This document shows positions 36,029-47,477 of a DNA stretch of 64,000 bases, in pieces. Origin of the DNA: Rhodospirillaceae bacterium (GTDB taxonomy: Bacteria; Pseudomonadota; Alphaproteobacteria; Rhodospirillales; Rhodospirillaceae); assembly GCA_029243545.1 (NCBI GenBank), contig JAQWRV010000015.1, forward strand, positions 36,692 to 100,691, written 5' to 3'. The notes beneath the pieces were generated by a model. The model saw nothing but the letters and a program-made list of their open reading frames with translations. It was not told the origin of the DNA and ran no database searches. The position numbers and the translations under genes were made by a program. Within the stretch, counting starts at the first letter, position 1; each line of letters begins with the position of its first letter.

Positions 36029-37813
36029 ATGGCCGCTTACGATATTATTGATCATGACTACGACGTTATCGTGGTCGGCGCCGGCGGCGCCGGTCTGCGC
36101 GCCACGTTCGGCATGGTGGAAAAGGGCTTTAAGACGGCCTGTATCACTAAAGTCTTTCCCACCCGCAGCCATACGGTCGCCGCTCAGGGCGGTGTCGGGG
36201 CCGCTCTCGGCAACATGGCCGAGGACAAATGGGAATGGCACATGTACGACACGGTCAAAGGGTCCGACTGGCTCGGCGACCAGGATGCCATTGAATATAT
36301 GTGCCGCGAAGCTATTCCGGCGGTGCGCGAGTTGGAACACTATGGCGTGCCGTTTTCCCGCACGCCAGATGGCAAAATTTATCAACGCCCCTTCGGCGGC
36401 CACATGCGCAACTTCGGCGAAGCCCCGGTGCAGCGCGCGTGTGCTGCGGCGGATAGAACCGGCCACGCTATTCTGCATACGCTCTATCAACAGAGTCTCA
36501 AGCATAACGCCGAGTTCTTTGTTGAATATTTTGCTATTGATCTGATCACCGATGGCGACCGCTGCCATGGTGTTATGGCCATTGATATGGCCACCGGCCA
36601 AATCCATCGCTTCCGCGGCCAGACGGTGGTCTTGGCGACTGGCGGTTACGGCCGGTCTTATTTCTCCTGCACCTCGGCGCACACTTGCACCGGCGATGGT
36701 AATGCCATGGTCGCTCGAGCCGGCTTGCCGTTACAGGATATGGAGTTTGTTCAGTTCCATCCGACGGGTGTGTACGGCGCAGGTGTTTTAATCACCGAAG
36801 GCGCGCGCGGCGAAGGGGGGTATCTCACCAACTCTGAAGGCGACCGCTTCATGGAGCGCTACGCACCCACGGCGAAGGACTTGGCGTCTCGTGATGTGGT
36901 CTCCCGCGCCATGACCATGGAAATTCGCGAAGGCCGGGGTGCCGGTGCAGAGAACGATCACATCATGTTGCACCTAGAACACCTCGGTTCAGATGTTTTG
37001 TGGGAACGCCTGCCAGGCATCACTGAAACGGCGAAAATTTTTGCCGGTATCGACGCCACCAAGGAACCGATACCAGTGCTGCCAACCGTTCACTACAACA
37101 TGGGCGGTATTCCAACCAACTACCTCGGCGAAGTGCTTAAGCCCACCATTGATAACCCCGACGCAGTGTTTCCTGGCCTTATGGCTGTGGGCGAATGTGC
37201 CAGCGTGTCCGTTCATGGCGCTAACCGGCTTGGCACCAACTCACTGTTGGATATTGTTGTCTTTGGCCGGGCCGCATCCCTGCGCTGCGCTGATATTCTT
37301 AAGCCAGGCGCGACCCTGGCCAACCTGCCAGTCGATTCGGCCGACTATGCCCTTGGTCGTCTCGACAAGGCCCGCAATGCCAACGGCAGTGCGCCCACGT
37401 CGGAAATCCGAAGCAATATGCAGCGCGCTATGCAAAACGATGCTGCTGTGTTCCGCACCGCCAAGACGCTTAAAGAAGGTTGTGAGAAGGTGTCCCAAAT
37501 TGCCGGCACGATGGGTGACATCAAAGTGTCAGATCGCAGCCTCATATTTAACACCGATCTCATAGAGACTCTCGAGCTCGACAATCTCATGGCCTGTGCG
37601 CTGTCCACCATCTTCGGTGCCGAAGCCCGGCATGAAAGTCGCGGCGCCCATGCCCACGAGGATTATCCGGACCGTCATGACGACGAATGGATGAAACATA
37701 CACTGGCGTATTTGAATGAAGACTGGTCCGTCAAACTGGGTTACCGGCCAGTGCACACCTATACGCTGTCAGAAGAAGTAAAATACGTCGAGCCAGCAGC
37801 TCGCGTGTATTAA
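36029..37813 (+). CDS. sdhA: Succinate dehydrogenase flavoprotein subunit SdhA
   Basis: This 594-residue catalytic subunit binds FAD covalently. [20 protein letters not shown] is the dinucleotide fold, and the His for FAD linkage is in [20 protein letters not shown]. Substrate-site pieces are [20 protein letters not shown] and [29 protein letters not shown] and [20 protein letters not shown] also match. It oxidises succinate to fumarate in the TCA cycle. The start at 36029 is five bases after sdhD. Confidence 0.98.
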   Translation: MAAYDIIDHDYDVIVVGAGGAGLRATFGMVEKGFKTACITKVFPTRSHTVAAQGGVGAALGNMAEDKWEWHMYDTVKGSDWLGDQDAIEYMCREAIPAVRELEHYGVPFSRTPDGKIYQRPFGGHMRNFGEAPVQRACAAADRTGHAILHTLYQQSLKHNAEFFVEYFAIDLITDGDRCHGVMAIDMATGQIHRFRGQTVVLATGGYGRSYFSCTSAHTCTGDGNAMVARAGLPLQDMEFVQFHPTGVYGAGVLITEGARGEGGYLTNSEGDRFMERYAPTAKDLASRDVVSRAMTMEIREGRGAGAENDHIMLHLEHLGSDVLWERLPGITETAKIFAGIDATKEPIPVLPTVHYNMGGIPTNYLGEVLKPTIDNPDAVFPGLMAVGECASVSVHGANRLGTNSLLDIVVFGRAASLRCADILKPGATLANLPVDSADYALGRLDKARNANGSAPTSEIRSNMQRAMQNDAAVFRTAKTLKEGCEKVSQIAGTMGDIKVSDRSLIFNTDLIETLELDNLMACALSTIFGAEARHESRGAHAHEDYPDRHDDEWMKHTLAYLNEDWSVKLGYRPVHTYTLSEEVKYVEPAARVY

Positions 37814-37828
37814 GCAGGAGCGAACAAG

Positions 37829-38611
37829 ATGGTTGAATTATTCCTGCCAAAGAATTCACAGGTCAAAAAGGGCAAGGCCCATCCTAAACCTGAAGGCGCG
37901 TCAAATACGCGTGCGTTTTCGGTCTACCGCTACGACCCGGATGCCGGTAACAACCCCAGCGTCGACACCTATGACGTCGACATGGATAGTTGCGGCCCCA
38001 TGGTACTCGACGCGTTGCTCAAAATTAAAGACGAGATGGATTCAACGCTGACCCTGCGCCGCTCCTGCCGGGAAGGCATTTGCGGGTCCTGCGCCATGAA
38101 CGTCGACGGCCGCAACACTCTCGCCTGCCTCAAGCCCATCGCTGAGTGCAACGACGACGTCAAAATCTATCCGCTGCCGCACTTGCCGGTGATTAAAGAC
38201 CTCGTGCCTGACGTAGACCACATCTACGCTCAGCTCACGTCTATTGAGCCGTGGATAAAGGCCGACACACCGCCGCCGCCCAACGGCGAACGCAAGCAGT
38301 CCCCGGAAGAGCGCACTAAACTTGACGGCCTGTGGGAGTGTATTCTGTGTTTCTGCTGCACCACCAGTTGTCCGAGCTATTGGTGGAACGGCGATCGCTA
38401 CTTGGGGCCTGCGGTGCTCTTACAGGCTGCCCGGTGGATTAATGACAGCCGCGATGGAGCCACCGGTGAGCGCCTCGATGAGCTGGAAGACCCCTTCCGT
38501 CTCTACCGCTGCCACACCATCATGAACTGCACTAACGCCTGCCCTAAGGGTTTGAACCCGGCCAAGGCGATTGCAGACATCAAATCAAAGATGATGGAAC
38601 GTCTCGGTTAA
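37829..38611 (+). CDS. sdhB: Succinate dehydrogenase iron-sulfur subunit SdhB
   Basis: This 260-residue subunit carries electrons from FAD to quinone. The [2Fe-2S] site is [20 protein letters not shown] followed by AC. The [4Fe-4S]/[3Fe-4S] sites are [17 protein letters not shown] and [17 protein letters not shown]. The order sdhCDAB is complete and is closed by a strong terminator. Confidence 0.98.
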   Translation: MVELFLPKNSQVKKGKAHPKPEGASNTRAFSVYRYDPDAGNNPSVDTYDVDMDSCGPMVLDALLKIKDEMDSTLTLRRSCREGICGSCAMNVDGRNTLACLKPIAECNDDVKIYPLPHLPVIKDLVPDVDHIYAQLTSIEPWIKADTPPPPNGERKQSPEERTKLDGLWECILCFCCTTSCPSYWWNGDRYLGPAVLLQAARWINDSRDGATGERLDELEDPFRLYRCHTIMNCTNACPKGLNPAKAIADIKSKMMERLG

Positions 38612-38634
38612 CCGGTACACCCTTCGTTTTTACG

Positions 38635-38666
38635 AAAGGCCGCCGGTTCTCTCCGGCGGCCTTTTT
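38635..38666 (+). terminator. Rho-independent terminator after sdhB
   Basis: GGCCGCCGG (38638-38646) pairs with CCGGCGGCC (38653-38661) and is followed by TTTTT; flanking AAA adds to the stem. Confidence 0.93.
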
Positions 38667-38699
38667 GCTTTCTAGAACACCTCGTTTTCGGAGCGCTTC

Positions 38700-39041
38700 A
38701 TGTGAACGCCAAAACAGTTTGAACAAGATGGCGTCACAATCGAGCACACTGTCATTAGAGCGAATTCATTCGCGCTTTTCTGTATAGCTGATCTACCAGG
38801 TGCAGTTCAGGCCTTTCACGTCCCCACAATGCTCGAAAACGACTATGGAGACCATGGCCGGCTTCAATTTCAGGTTGCCAAAAAGAATCCCATTTGGAAT
38901 TTGTTCGACGGAACACGGCAAGCGCTGACCATCTTCTCCGGCCCGCACGCATGCATCTCTCCGGACTGGTATGAAACAGAGGGGTTTGTCCCGACATGGG
39001 ATTACGTTGCCTTCGCTGATCTCGTCGTAGGTGGTCAGTAG
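38700..39041 (+). pseudogene. PaiB-type FMN-binding protein, stop at codon 2 and truncated
   Basis: The frame ATG (38700), TGA (38703-38705), then TPKQFEQDGVTIEHTVIRAN, SFALFCIADLPGAVQAFHVP and PIWNLFDGTRQALTIFSGPH, followed by SPDWYETEGFVPTWDYVAF, is the first half of a PaiB/FMN-binding split-barrel protein. Family members begin MYTPKHF, so the TGA replaces Tyr. After VPTWDYVA the homology ends and a stop follows at 39041, losing the second half. These proteins are linked to polyamine and sporulation control in Bacillus; here the gene is dead. Confidence 0.75.
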
Positions 39042-39045
39042 GGAT

Positions 39046-39600
39046 TTAAGATTCCGTCACCCGCACGCCGTTAAGGGCCGCCATCTCTTCATCGGTGGGC
39101 GGCTCCCACATGTCTTCGACGAAGTTGAAGGTCTCGCGATCTACTTCCAGCTGAAAGGCTTTGCCGGGCAATTTTCTCTTACCCTTCTTCGCTGCATCCC
39201 TGGCTGCGTTGCGGCCTTTGACCCGCTGCCACCGCCCGGCGCGGGGTAGGTCGAGAAAATGCAGTTGAACTGTCAGCCCGCTTTCCCGCGCGAGCCGGAC
39301 AAACTTTTTGCGGTGGTCTTGGGTTGTGAAGCCGAGGTCAAGCACGACTGGAATTTTATAGGCGCTGAGTTGTTGCGCCATGGACCACATTTCAGTTTCG
39401 CAGCGATTCACGCGCTCGATGGTCCAATCAAATTCGATCGGGTCAGGGCTATCATCCCAGAACAGTGTGACCATCCATTCGTCGATGGACAGGTGCACCG
39501 CGCCGATATCACCGCAGAGTTCCACGGCATGGGCCGATTTGCCCGCGCCGGTAGATCCGCAGACCATGTGGATGAGATGCTCGGGTTTGTGGCGGGTCAC
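39046..39600 (-). CDS. P-loop kinase-like AAA family ATPase
   Basis: This 184-residue nucleotide-binding protein has a Walker A MVCGSTGAGKSAHAVELCGD, HLSIDEWMVTLFWDDSP (Asp after the sensor strand) and a later Arg-rich region RKKFVRLARESGLTVQLHFL, as in the zeta-toxin/chloramphenicol-phosphotransferase-like kinases. The substrate is unknown. There is no adjacent antitoxin-like gene, so a toxin role is not supported. It ends five bases from the broken paiB, convergent. Confidence 0.75.
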   Translation of the reverse strand: MTRHKPEHLIHMVCGSTGAGKSAHAVELCGDIGAVHLSIDEWMVTLFWDDSPDPIEFDWTIERVNRCETEMWSMAQQLSAYKIPVVLDLGFTTQDHRKKFVRLARESGLTVQLHFLDLPRAGRWQRVKGRNAARDAAKKGKRKLPGKAFQLEVDRETFNFVEDMWEPPTDEEMAALNGVRVTES

Positions 39601-39612
39601 CGGCTCTGCTCC

Positions 39613-39933
39613 TTATCCTTGCTGCGCCACACAGCGGAAATAGGCCCGCGTCGGGTTTAACACCGAGCAGTCCATGATGTCTTCGCCATCAAAACGGGGG
39701 ACCCGGTCGGTCTTTGCACATTCGGATTCGGCCAAAGCCAGGACAGTCTCGGGCGTTGTCGAGCGGCTATTATAGCAAATCGCCACCCGATTGACGGTCG
39801 ACGGACCCAGAGGGCGAGTCGAACCAGCTTCGCGGCGGCCATCGACAAAGGGTTCTAAGGCACAACCACTTAGCAGCCCAAAACCCAGGAAAGCCCCAAG
39901 AACCCTAGCCTTTCCGGCGTGTCTTTGTGTCAT
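39613..39933 (-). CDS. Small putative lipoprotein
   Basis: This protein of about 106 residues has a lipobox in LGFGLLSGCALEPF, giving a mature lipoprotein of about 82 residues with several cysteines (AICYNSR, ESECAKTD, MDCSVLN, YFRCVAQ). The ATG at 39933 gives the best signal; two earlier in-frame ATGs exist at 39954 and 39990. No family is recognised. It precedes the P-loop kinase gene by 12 bases and may be co-transcribed with it. Confidence 0.65.
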   Translation of the reverse strand: MTQRHAGKARVLGAFLGFGLLSGCALEPFVDGRREAGSTRPLGPSTVNRVAICYNSRSTTPETVLALAESECAKTDRVPRFDGEDIMDCSVLNPTRAYFRCVAQQG

Positions 39934-40106
39934 TGTGAGAGCATCGGGTGTCATTATACAGTCTGAAAGTCTTATTTTCGGTTGCACCATGGTCTGATCC
40001 GTCGCGCGTCCTGAGGCGCGGGCGGGTGGGGGCTAAGGGCGTTGTCACGTCCAAGCCCCCTGGTTATCTTTGGCGCGGGACGCGCATATGTCGAGGGGAG
40101 TTTTTC

Positions 40107-41063
40107 ATGACCGTCAGCCCTGACGACCTTTATAATGCAGGAACTAAGTTTCGCCTGGTAACACGCAGTGATTTCGATGGTTTGGTCTGCGCCGCCATTT
40201 TGAAAGAGCTTAACCTGATTGAAGAGATCAAATTCGTCCATCCGAAGGATATGCAGGATGGCGTAATTGAGATTACAAGTAACGACATCATCACAAACCT
40301 ACCTTATGTGGATGGTTCCAAAATCGTCTTCGATCACCACGAGAGTGACACCATTAGCGTTAGCAAAAAAATCAACCACATCATGGATGCCGACGCACCG
40401 TCCGCGGCCCGCGTCGTCTACGACTGGTTAGGCGGAAAGGACAAAATGCCCCGCATCGGCGATGACTTGATGCTTGCTGTCGATAAAGGTGATTCTGCAG
40501 ATTTCAATAAGGACGAAGTTCTCAATCCGCAAGGCTGGAACTTGATGAACTTTTTGATAGATGCGCGCACTGGTCTTGGCCGCTTCCGCGAATTCACCAT
40601 TTCCAACTATCAGCTGATGATGGAATTGATAGACAAATGTGTCGAAATGCCGATCGACGATATTCTCAAGGCACCGGACGTTGAAGAGCGAGTCGGGCTT
40701 TATGTGGAACACGAAGGCAAAGCCAAAGAGCAGATTGAGCGCTGTTGTTCGACACACAAGAATCTTGTGATTCTTGACCTGCGTGATGAAGAAACCATTT
40801 GGGCAGCTAACCGCTTCCTCATTTACGCCATGTATCCGAAGCAGAATATCTCGATCCATGTGATGTGGGGCATGAAGAAGCAAAACACTGTGTTTGCGGT
40901 CGGTAAGTCGATTTTCGACCGGTCCTCAAAAACCAATATCGGTGAATTGATGATATCTCTCGGCGGCGGTGGGCACCATGCTGCGGGAACGTGTCAGGTG
41001 CCTAACGATCAGGCCGAATCTGTATTGCAGGGTCTGATTGAGCGGATCAACGTCGACGGATAA
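40107..41063 (+). CDS. DHH/DHHA1 family phosphoesterase
   Basis: This 318-residue protein of the DHH superfamily (RecJ/NrnA/PPX1-like) has metal sites in LVTRSDFDGLVCAAI, KIVFDHHESD and LAVDKGDSADFN. The DHHA1 part has MWGMKKQNTVFAVGKSIFDR and LGGGGHHAAGTCQVP. It likely cleaves a phosphodiester or phosphoanhydride such as an oligoribonucleotide, cyclic-dinucleotide product or polyphosphate; which one is unclear. The ATG at 40107, after GAGGGGAG, matches the domain start; the open frame further upstream is not conserved. Confidence 0.82.
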   Translation: MTVSPDDLYNAGTKFRLVTRSDFDGLVCAAILKELNLIEEIKFVHPKDMQDGVIEITSNDIITNLPYVDGSKIVFDHHESDTISVSKKINHIMDADAPSAARVVYDWLGGKDKMPRIGDDLMLAVDKGDSADFNKDEVLNPQGWNLMNFLIDARTGLGRFREFTISNYQLMMELIDKCVEMPIDDILKAPDVEERVGLYVEHEGKAKEQIERCCSTHKNLVILDLRDEETIWAANRFLIYAMYPKQNISIHVMWGMKKQNTVFAVGKSIFDRSSKTNIGELMISLGGGGHHAAGTCQVPNDQAESVLQGLIERINVDG

Positions 41064-41202
41064 ACCGACATCTAAATCAACGTCTAAAGACTATGACAAG
41101 AGTTATGGCGCGGCGCTCCTTCATCGGGGTGGCGCTCGTTTTATTTTCAGCTACATAAGCGTTACATGAATTTTATTCCTCTCCTCAATTGCCATAAAAA
41201 CC

Positions 41203-42348
41203 ATGTCTGATGGTGCCGTGCCCGCCATGAATGATGGGCCACTCGCGCGGTATCGTGTGCAGGTCGACGAGGGCGCGCTGCGGCCGGACCCGGCGCAGGC
41301 TCTCGCAGCCGAGAAGCTCAGCAGCTTGCATCATGCATTGGAGTCCTATCAGCCGAAGTCGGGCCGCAAGGGCTGGATCGAGCGTTTTGGTCTTACCGGC
41401 CAATACGGCGCTGTTGAGTCGCCCCGTGGCCTCTATCTTTACGGCGGCGTGGGTGTGGGTAAATCCATGTTGATGGAGTTGCTCGCTGACTCTCTGCCCG
41501 AGCGGTCATTGCGGGTGCATTTTCACGAGTTCATGCGTGACGTTCACGGCGAAGTGCATCGTCTGCGCCAGTTGCCTGGGTCCGATGATGGTGACCCAAT
41601 TCCCGGAATCGCCGATGGTATAGCCGACAGCAACACGCTGCTCTGCTTAGATGAAATGGAGGTGCGCGATATTGCCGACGCAATGATCGTCTCCCGCATA
41701 TTCGCGCGTTTGTTCGAGCGCGGTGTGGTCGTTGTCATCACCTCCAACCGTCATCCCGACGCGCTGTATAAAGATGGCCTGCAGCGCGAGAAATTTCTGC
41801 CGTTTATAGAGCTGCTCAAAGAGCGTTTGGATCTGCTGCATTTGGAAGCCCAGCAGGACTACCGTATCGGCCGCATCCTCGGAGACACCGTCTTTCATCA
41901 TCCCTGCGGCGATGCAGCCACCACGGCGCTCAATGAGGCCTGGGATCGCTTGACCGATGAAGCACCGCCGGAGCCCTACTCCCTCAATGTTAAAGGCCGT
42001 AAGATCGTCGTTCCCGCCGCAGCCCATAGTGTGGCCCGGTTTTCTTTTGCTGATGTGTGTGAGCAACCCCTGGGGCCAAGTGACTACCTGGAAATCGGGG
42101 CCCAGTTCTGCACTGTCATCGTTGACGGTATTCCTGCGCTGGGGCCGGAAAAGCGCGATGTCGCCCGGCGGTTTGTCACCCTCATCGATGCATTGTACGA
42201 GCACCGCTCGGTGCTGATCTGCTCAGCGGAAACGCCGCCCGATACGATCTATGACGGCGATGACTGGAAGTTTGAATTCCAGCGCACCGTCTCCCGCATC
42301 ATCGAAATGCAGGCGGAAGACTACATTCGTTCTCGACACGTGGATTAG
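41203..42348 (+). CDS. zapE: Cell division protein ZapE (AFG1-like ATPase)
   Basis: This 381-residue AAA ATPase has a Walker A YLYGGVGVGKSMLMELLADS, HFHEFMRDVH, Walker B LLCLDEMEVRDIADAMIVSR and the sensor ITSNRHPDALYKDGLQREKF. The C-terminal RFSFADVCEQPLGPSDYLEI and DALYEHRSVLICSAETPPDT close the family pattern. In E. coli, ZapE acts on the Z-ring. It lies just upstream of mdh, an arrangement common in Alphaproteobacteria. Confidence 0.95.
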   Translation: MSDGAVPAMNDGPLARYRVQVDEGALRPDPAQALAAEKLSSLHHALESYQPKSGRKGWIERFGLTGQYGAVESPRGLYLYGGVGVGKSMLMELLADSLPERSLRVHFHEFMRDVHGEVHRLRQLPGSDDGDPIPGIADGIADSNTLLCLDEMEVRDIADAMIVSRIFARLFERGVVVVITSNRHPDALYKDGLQREKFLPFIELLKERLDLLHLEAQQDYRIGRILGDTVFHHPCGDAATTALNEAWDRLTDEAPPEPYSLNVKGRKIVVPAAAHSVARFSFADVCEQPLGPSDYLEIGAQFCTVIVDGIPALGPEKRDVARRFVTLIDALYEHRSVLICSAETPPDTIYDGDDWKFEFQRTVSRIIEMQAEDYIRSRHVD

Positions 42349-42442
42349 GGGCCGCGCAAGCAATCTTGCCCCCATAGCCGTTTCGCGCTACCAACCGGCA
42401 ACGGGTTTCGGCCCACAACAAAGAATATGGCTCGGGTGCTGA

Positions 42443-43444
<1,002 letters not shown>

Positions 43445-43492
43445 TGACACTACAAGTAACCAACCCACCGAACCCGGCTCAGGGGAAACGCC

Positions 43493-44692
43493 ATGAATAT
43501 TCATGAGTATCAAGCCAAGCAAGTGTTGAAAAAGCACGGCGTGCCTGTGCCTGATGGCGGCGTGGCCTACACCGGCGCCGAGGCTGAAACCGTAGCCTCT
43601 GGTCTTGGCAGCAAAGTCTATGTGGTTAAGTCGCAGATTCATGCAGGCGGCCGCGGCAAGGGCACCTTTAAGGAAGACAATGGTAAGGGCAAAAGTGGCG
43701 TGCGCATTTGCAAGTCCGTGGCTGAGGTCAAAGAAAATGCCGCCGACATGCTGGGCAAAACTCTGGTCACACACCAGACCGGGCCTGCGGGTAAAGAGGT
43801 TAAGCGCATCTACGTAGAAGCTGGTTGTGATATTGATCGCGAGCTTTATCTCTCCATGCTGATCGACCGGGTCACCTGCCGGGTGACCATCATGGTTTCC
43901 ACCGAAGGTGGCGTGAATATTGAAGAGGTGGCGTCAGAAACGCCTGAGAAGATTCTTCTGCAGTCCATTGACCCGGCCGCCGGCCTACAGGGTTTTCATT
44001 GCCGCAAAATTGCTTTCGCCTTAGGCCTTGCCGGCAATCAGGTGAAATCCTGCGCCAAACTTTTGAACTCCCTCTACGACGCGTTTCTCAAGACTGACGC
44101 GTCGCTGTTGGAAATTAACCCGCTTGTGGTTACCAAAGACGGCGAAGTTATTCCGCTCGATGCTAAAATGAATTTCGATTCCAACGCGCTCTATCGGCAA
44201 AATGATATTCACGATCTGCGCGACGAAGACGAAGAAGATCCCATGGAGCTTGAAGCCTCCAAGCATGACCTTAACTACATCAAGCTCGACGGCACTATAG
44301 GCTGTATGGTCAACGGCGCCGGATTGGCCATGTCGACCATGGACATCATTCAATTGCACGGCGGCTCGCCAGCCAACTTCCTCGATGTCGGCGGCGGTGC
44401 GACCGCTGAACGGGTGACCACCGCGTTCAAGATCATCCTATCTGACCCCAACGTGGAGGGCATTCTGGTCAACATCTTTGGCGGCATCATGCGTTGCGAT
44501 GTCATCGCTGAAGGTGTGGTCGCAGCGGCCAAGGAAGTCAGCCTCGACGTTCCTCTGGTGGTGCGGCTCGAAGGCACCAACGTGGAACTCGGTAAAAAAA
44601 TCATGGCTGACTCTGGCCTCCCTATCGTTTCAGCCGACAACCTCGGCGACGCCGCCGTTAAGGTGGTCAAAGCCGTGAAGGAGGCCAAGTAA
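43493..44692 (+). CDS. sucC: Succinyl-CoA ligase beta subunit SucC
   Basis: This 399-residue ATP-grasp subunit has [60 protein letters not shown] and the CoA-side [16 protein letters not shown]. It makes ATP or GTP in the TCA cycle. The stop overlaps the sucD ATG as TAATG. Confidence 0.97.
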   Translation: MNIHEYQAKQVLKKHGVPVPDGGVAYTGAEAETVASGLGSKVYVVKSQIHAGGRGKGTFKEDNGKGKSGVRICKSVAEVKENAADMLGKTLVTHQTGPAGKEVKRIYVEAGCDIDRELYLSMLIDRVTCRVTIMVSTEGGVNIEEVASETPEKILLQSIDPAAGLQGFHCRKIAFALGLAGNQVKSCAKLLNSLYDAFLKTDASLLEINPLVVTKDGEVIPLDAKMNFDSNALYRQNDIHDLRDEDEEDPMELEASKHDLNYIKLDGTIGCMVNGAGLAMSTMDIIQLHGGSPANFLDVGGGATAERVTTAFKIILSDPNVEGILVNIFGGIMRCDVIAEGVVAAAKEVSLDVPLVVRLEGTNVELGKKIMADSGLPIVSADNLGDAAVKVVKAVKEAK

Positions 44693-45567
44693 TGGCGGTC
44701 TTCGTTGATAAGAACACTAAGGTCCTCTGTCAGGGTTTTACCGGCAGCCAGGGCACGTTCCATTCCGAACAGGCGATTGCCTACGGTACGCATATGGTCG
44801 GCGGAGTCACGCCCGGTAAAGGCGGCAGCAAGCATTTAGACCTGCCCGTGTTTGATACGGTCGCCGACGCGGTCGATGCCACCGGGGCCAACGCCTCGGT
44901 GATTTATGTGCCGCCGCCGTTTGCGGCTGACGCCATCCTCGAAGCCATCGATGCGGAAATCCCTTTGGTGGTGTGCATCACCGAAGGTATTCCGGTGCTC
45001 GATATGGTCTGGGTCAAACGGGCGCTGACCGGATCAGGCACGCGCCTCATCGGTCCCAACTGCCCCGGCATCATCACGCCGGGCCAATGCAAGATCGGCA
45101 TCATGCCTGGCCATATTCACCAGAAGGGCAAGATCAGCGTAGTCTCGCGCTCCGGCACGCTGACCTACGAAGCCGTGGGTCAAACCACTGCGGCCGGTCT
45201 TGGGCAAACCACCTGCATCGGCATTGGCGGCGACCCGGTCAACGGCACTAACTTTATTGATTGCCTCGACGCGTTCCTGGGTGACCCTGAAACCGAAGGT
45301 ATTATCATGATCGGTGAAATTGGTGGCACGGCTGAAGAAGAGGCGGCTGAGTTCTACAGCAAGTCCAAGGTCAAGAAACCCATTTGCGGTTTTGTCGCCG
45401 GTGTCACGGCGCCGCCAGGTAAACGAATGGGTCATGCCGGCGCCATCATTTCCGGTGGCCAGGGCACGGCGGACTCTAAAATAGAAGCCATGAAGGCGGC
45501 GGGTATTTTTGTCTCCGAAAGCCCGGCAGGCTTAGGCTCCACCATGCTGAAAGCGATGAAGGCTTAG
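44692..45567 (+). CDS. sucD: Succinyl-CoA ligase alpha subunit SucD
   Basis: This 291-residue subunit with the phosphorylated His has [20 protein letters not shown], the CoA site [20 protein letters not shown], and [20 protein letters not shown] near the C-terminus. It is translationally coupled to sucC. Confidence 0.97.
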   Translation: MAVFVDKNTKVLCQGFTGSQGTFHSEQAIAYGTHMVGGVTPGKGGSKHLDLPVFDTVADAVDATGANASVIYVPPPFAADAILEAIDAEIPLVVCITEGIPVLDMVWVKRALTGSGTRLIGPNCPGIITPGQCKIGIMPGHIHQKGKISVVSRSGTLTYEAVGQTTAAGLGQTTCIGIGGDPVNGTNFIDCLDAFLGDPETEGIIMIGEIGGTAEEEAAEFYSKSKVKKPICGFVAGVTAPPGKRMGHAGAIISGGQGTADSKIEAMKAAGIFVSESPAGLGSTMLKAMKA

Positions 45568-45653
45568 TTCCCAGAAGACTAAGCCTCTCAGCTTTATCTC
45601 TGCGTTGCATCTCAGGCTTGGCCGCGTCATTGTTGCTACATGGTCCTCTGTGA

Positions 45654-45905
45654 GGAACCTGCGTTGCTGTTCATTCATCCCCCAAGGCGGCGGGGACGGC
45701 CGTCGCCGGTGCGTTCGCGTCGGTTGACCTCATGCGGGCTGGAAAATCATTCAAGGACCCGACCGAATGCACGACGTGGATAGAGCCTAAAGAGCTTCCC
45801 AAACCCCTTCTCGATCTGCCCACCCACGTCACTGCGCAGCAGGCGCGGGATTGTCTGGGCGAAGAGAAATTCAATACGCTTTCGGAAGACAACGTGCGTT
45901 TTTAA
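45654..45905 (+). other. Open stretch of 84 codons without a clear start, possible gene remnant
   Basis: In the gap 45568-46043 one plus frame is open between TGA 45651 and TAA 45903. It reads FKDPTECTTWIEPKELPKPL, then HVTAQQARDCLGEEKFNTLS and EDNVRF. One base further, the frame would go on as KNAMGLK and stop at 45926. The composition looks protein-like and it may be the end of a decayed gene. The family is not recognised. The rest of the gap shows nothing. Confidence 0.25.
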
Positions 45906-46043
45906 GAACGCCATGGGTTTGAAGTGACGGCCCAACTCAATTTGCCGTCCGGGTTGCCGGTCTGGACTATGGTGAGGCTCCCCCAGGAGGCATAACGTAA
46001 ACTACCTTCTAGACAAACAATGCGGCACGGGCTTTGATGGGTC

Positions 46044-46922
46044 ATGCATCTTCCAGGTCCTTTTGACATCATCCGCGTCGTCGAGTTGCAAGGCGATTTT
46101 CGCGTCCCTGAATTTCTTTTGCCCGACGCGACGCTAGAGGCGGTCCGCGCTTCCAAAATCGCGTCAGACCCGCGTTTCTACAACGCTGAAACCCATATGC
46201 TGATGATGTCGTTCCATACGCTTGTCATCCGCACCGAACGGCACACCATTCTCGTTGATACCTGTGTCGGCAATGATAAAGAACGCCCGACACTGCCCGA
46301 CTGGCATATGCGCAGCGGGCCGTTCTTGGCCGACCTTGCGGCAGCCGGCGTGCCGGCCGAAAGTATTGATTACGTTTTTTGCACCCATCTTCACGCAGAC
46401 CATGTGGGCTGGAATACCAAACTGTTGGACGGCCGCTGGGTGCCAACATTTCCCAATGCCAAATACCTGTTCGCCCGCACGGAAGCGGAGCACTGGTCCC
46501 ATGTGCGGGAAACCACGGACGAGCCCGCCAATCACCGCTCCTGGGATGACAGTGTGCAACCCATACTCGATGCGGGTCAGGCTGTACTGGTAGACTCAGA
46601 CTATGAAATCGAGCCGGGCATTCACCTGGTCCCCGCTCCCGGCCATACGCCGGGCAATTGCATTCTTCATGTGAGCGACGGCAAGGAACGGGCCTATCTC
46701 ATCGGCGATACCATCCACCATCCGTTACAGATCGAGCATCCAGATTGGTCGAGCAGTTTCTGCTGGGACCCTGACTTGTCCAGAGTGACCCGGAAAAAGT
46801 TTCTCAACGATGTGGCGGAAACCGATGCGCTTATCATGCCTGCTCACTTTGCCACGCCGACGGCCGTGCGCATTCTTGGTGACGCGAAAGGCTATGATTT
46901 CGAAACGGTTGAGAAAGGATAG
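46044..46922 (+). CDS. MBL-fold metallo-hydrolase
   Basis: This 292-residue metallo-beta-lactamase-fold protein has the metal motif FCTHLHADHVGWNT (HxHxDH), LVPAPGHTPGNCILHVSDGK with the third His, the bridging Asp in AYLIGDTIHHPLQIEHP, and LIMPAHFATPTAVRI with the last His. It resembles the N-acyl homoserine lactonase/AttM-like and YtnP-like group. Substrate cannot be named. The start at ATG 46044 (MHLPGPFDIIRVVELQGDF) fits. Confidence 0.88.
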   Translation: MHLPGPFDIIRVVELQGDFRVPEFLLPDATLEAVRASKIASDPRFYNAETHMLMMSFHTLVIRTERHTILVDTCVGNDKERPTLPDWHMRSGPFLADLAAAGVPAESIDYVFCTHLHADHVGWNTKLLDGRWVPTFPNAKYLFARTEAEHWSHVRETTDEPANHRSWDDSVQPILDAGQAVLVDSDYEIEPGIHLVPAPGHTPGNCILHVSDGKERAYLIGDTIHHPLQIEHPDWSSSFCWDPDLSRVTRKKFLNDVAETDALIMPAHFATPTAVRILGDAKGYDFETVEKG

Positions 46923-47236
46923 CTCGCTACTGTCCCGGCGAACTAGAACATCGGATCAATCAGTATGGAAACCACACCTTAGGCGGCGATGCCCCGCAGG
47001 TAAGTGCAACGGTTTCTATGAGGGTGCGTATGTCCATAACCGATACATAAGGTCTCTTATGGTGATTCACCACTCACAGGCCGGTAAGGGGGTTCACAAT
47101 AGTCCGGTGAACCGGTTCAGATTAGGCTGACTTCACCCTATCTCTCCTATGGCCCACTTATTAATCTAAAGCTCTGGAACGCAAAATAAGAGGTGAGCGC
47201 CATGGCGGAAGACGGCTTTTTGGGTAAAGGATTTCT
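46923..47236. other. Intergenic stretch, no gene seen
   Basis: These 314 bases hold no convincing ORF on either strand. A short plus frame around 47040-47127 (VIHHSQAGKGVHNSP) faintly recalls the HHSDRG motif of IS3-type transposases, but is too short to support a call. Confidence 0.4.
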
Positions 47237-47410
47237 GTGGCTCTGATTTGGGGGATGGTCGACTTTGGCCTGTTGTCTCTTGAGTACAGTTTAGTCATCA
47301 CGTGGATCATATTGATCGTCATCAGCACAATCCTGGCCGTGGTTATGCCATTCTCCCTAGTCAGGCGCCGGGTCACCGGCCAAATAGATGTGGATAATGT
47401 CGACTATTAA
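47237..47410 (+). CDS. Small single-span membrane protein (57 residues)
   Basis: From GTG 47237, with AAAGGA six bases upstream, the frame gives VALIWGMVDFGLLSLEYSLV, a hydrophobic helix VITWIILIVISTILAVVMPF, then a basic-to-acidic end SLVRRRVTGQIDVDNVDY. One membrane span with arginines just after it suggests an inner-membrane miniprotein with the C-terminus in the cytoplasm. No family is recognised. An alternative ATG lies at 47255. Confidence 0.35.
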   Translation: MALIWGMVDFGLLSLEYSLVITWIILIVISTILAVVMPFSLVRRRVTGQIDVDNVDY

Positions 47411-47477
47411 AAGATGTCGATGACGTTTGCGACTGAACAGTCTATGACGTTGACAACTAACCTGGAGGAGTACAGCC

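Noticed and set aside
39046..39600. Zeta-toxin-like kinase as part of a toxin-antitoxin pair
   Set aside because: No antitoxin-like gene is adjacent; the only neighbour is a lipoprotein, and the P-loop family is broad.
47040..47127. Short frame with VIHHS resembling an IS3-type transposase motif
   Set aside because: Too short, lacks the DRGSQY continuation, and no inverted repeats or target duplications flank it.
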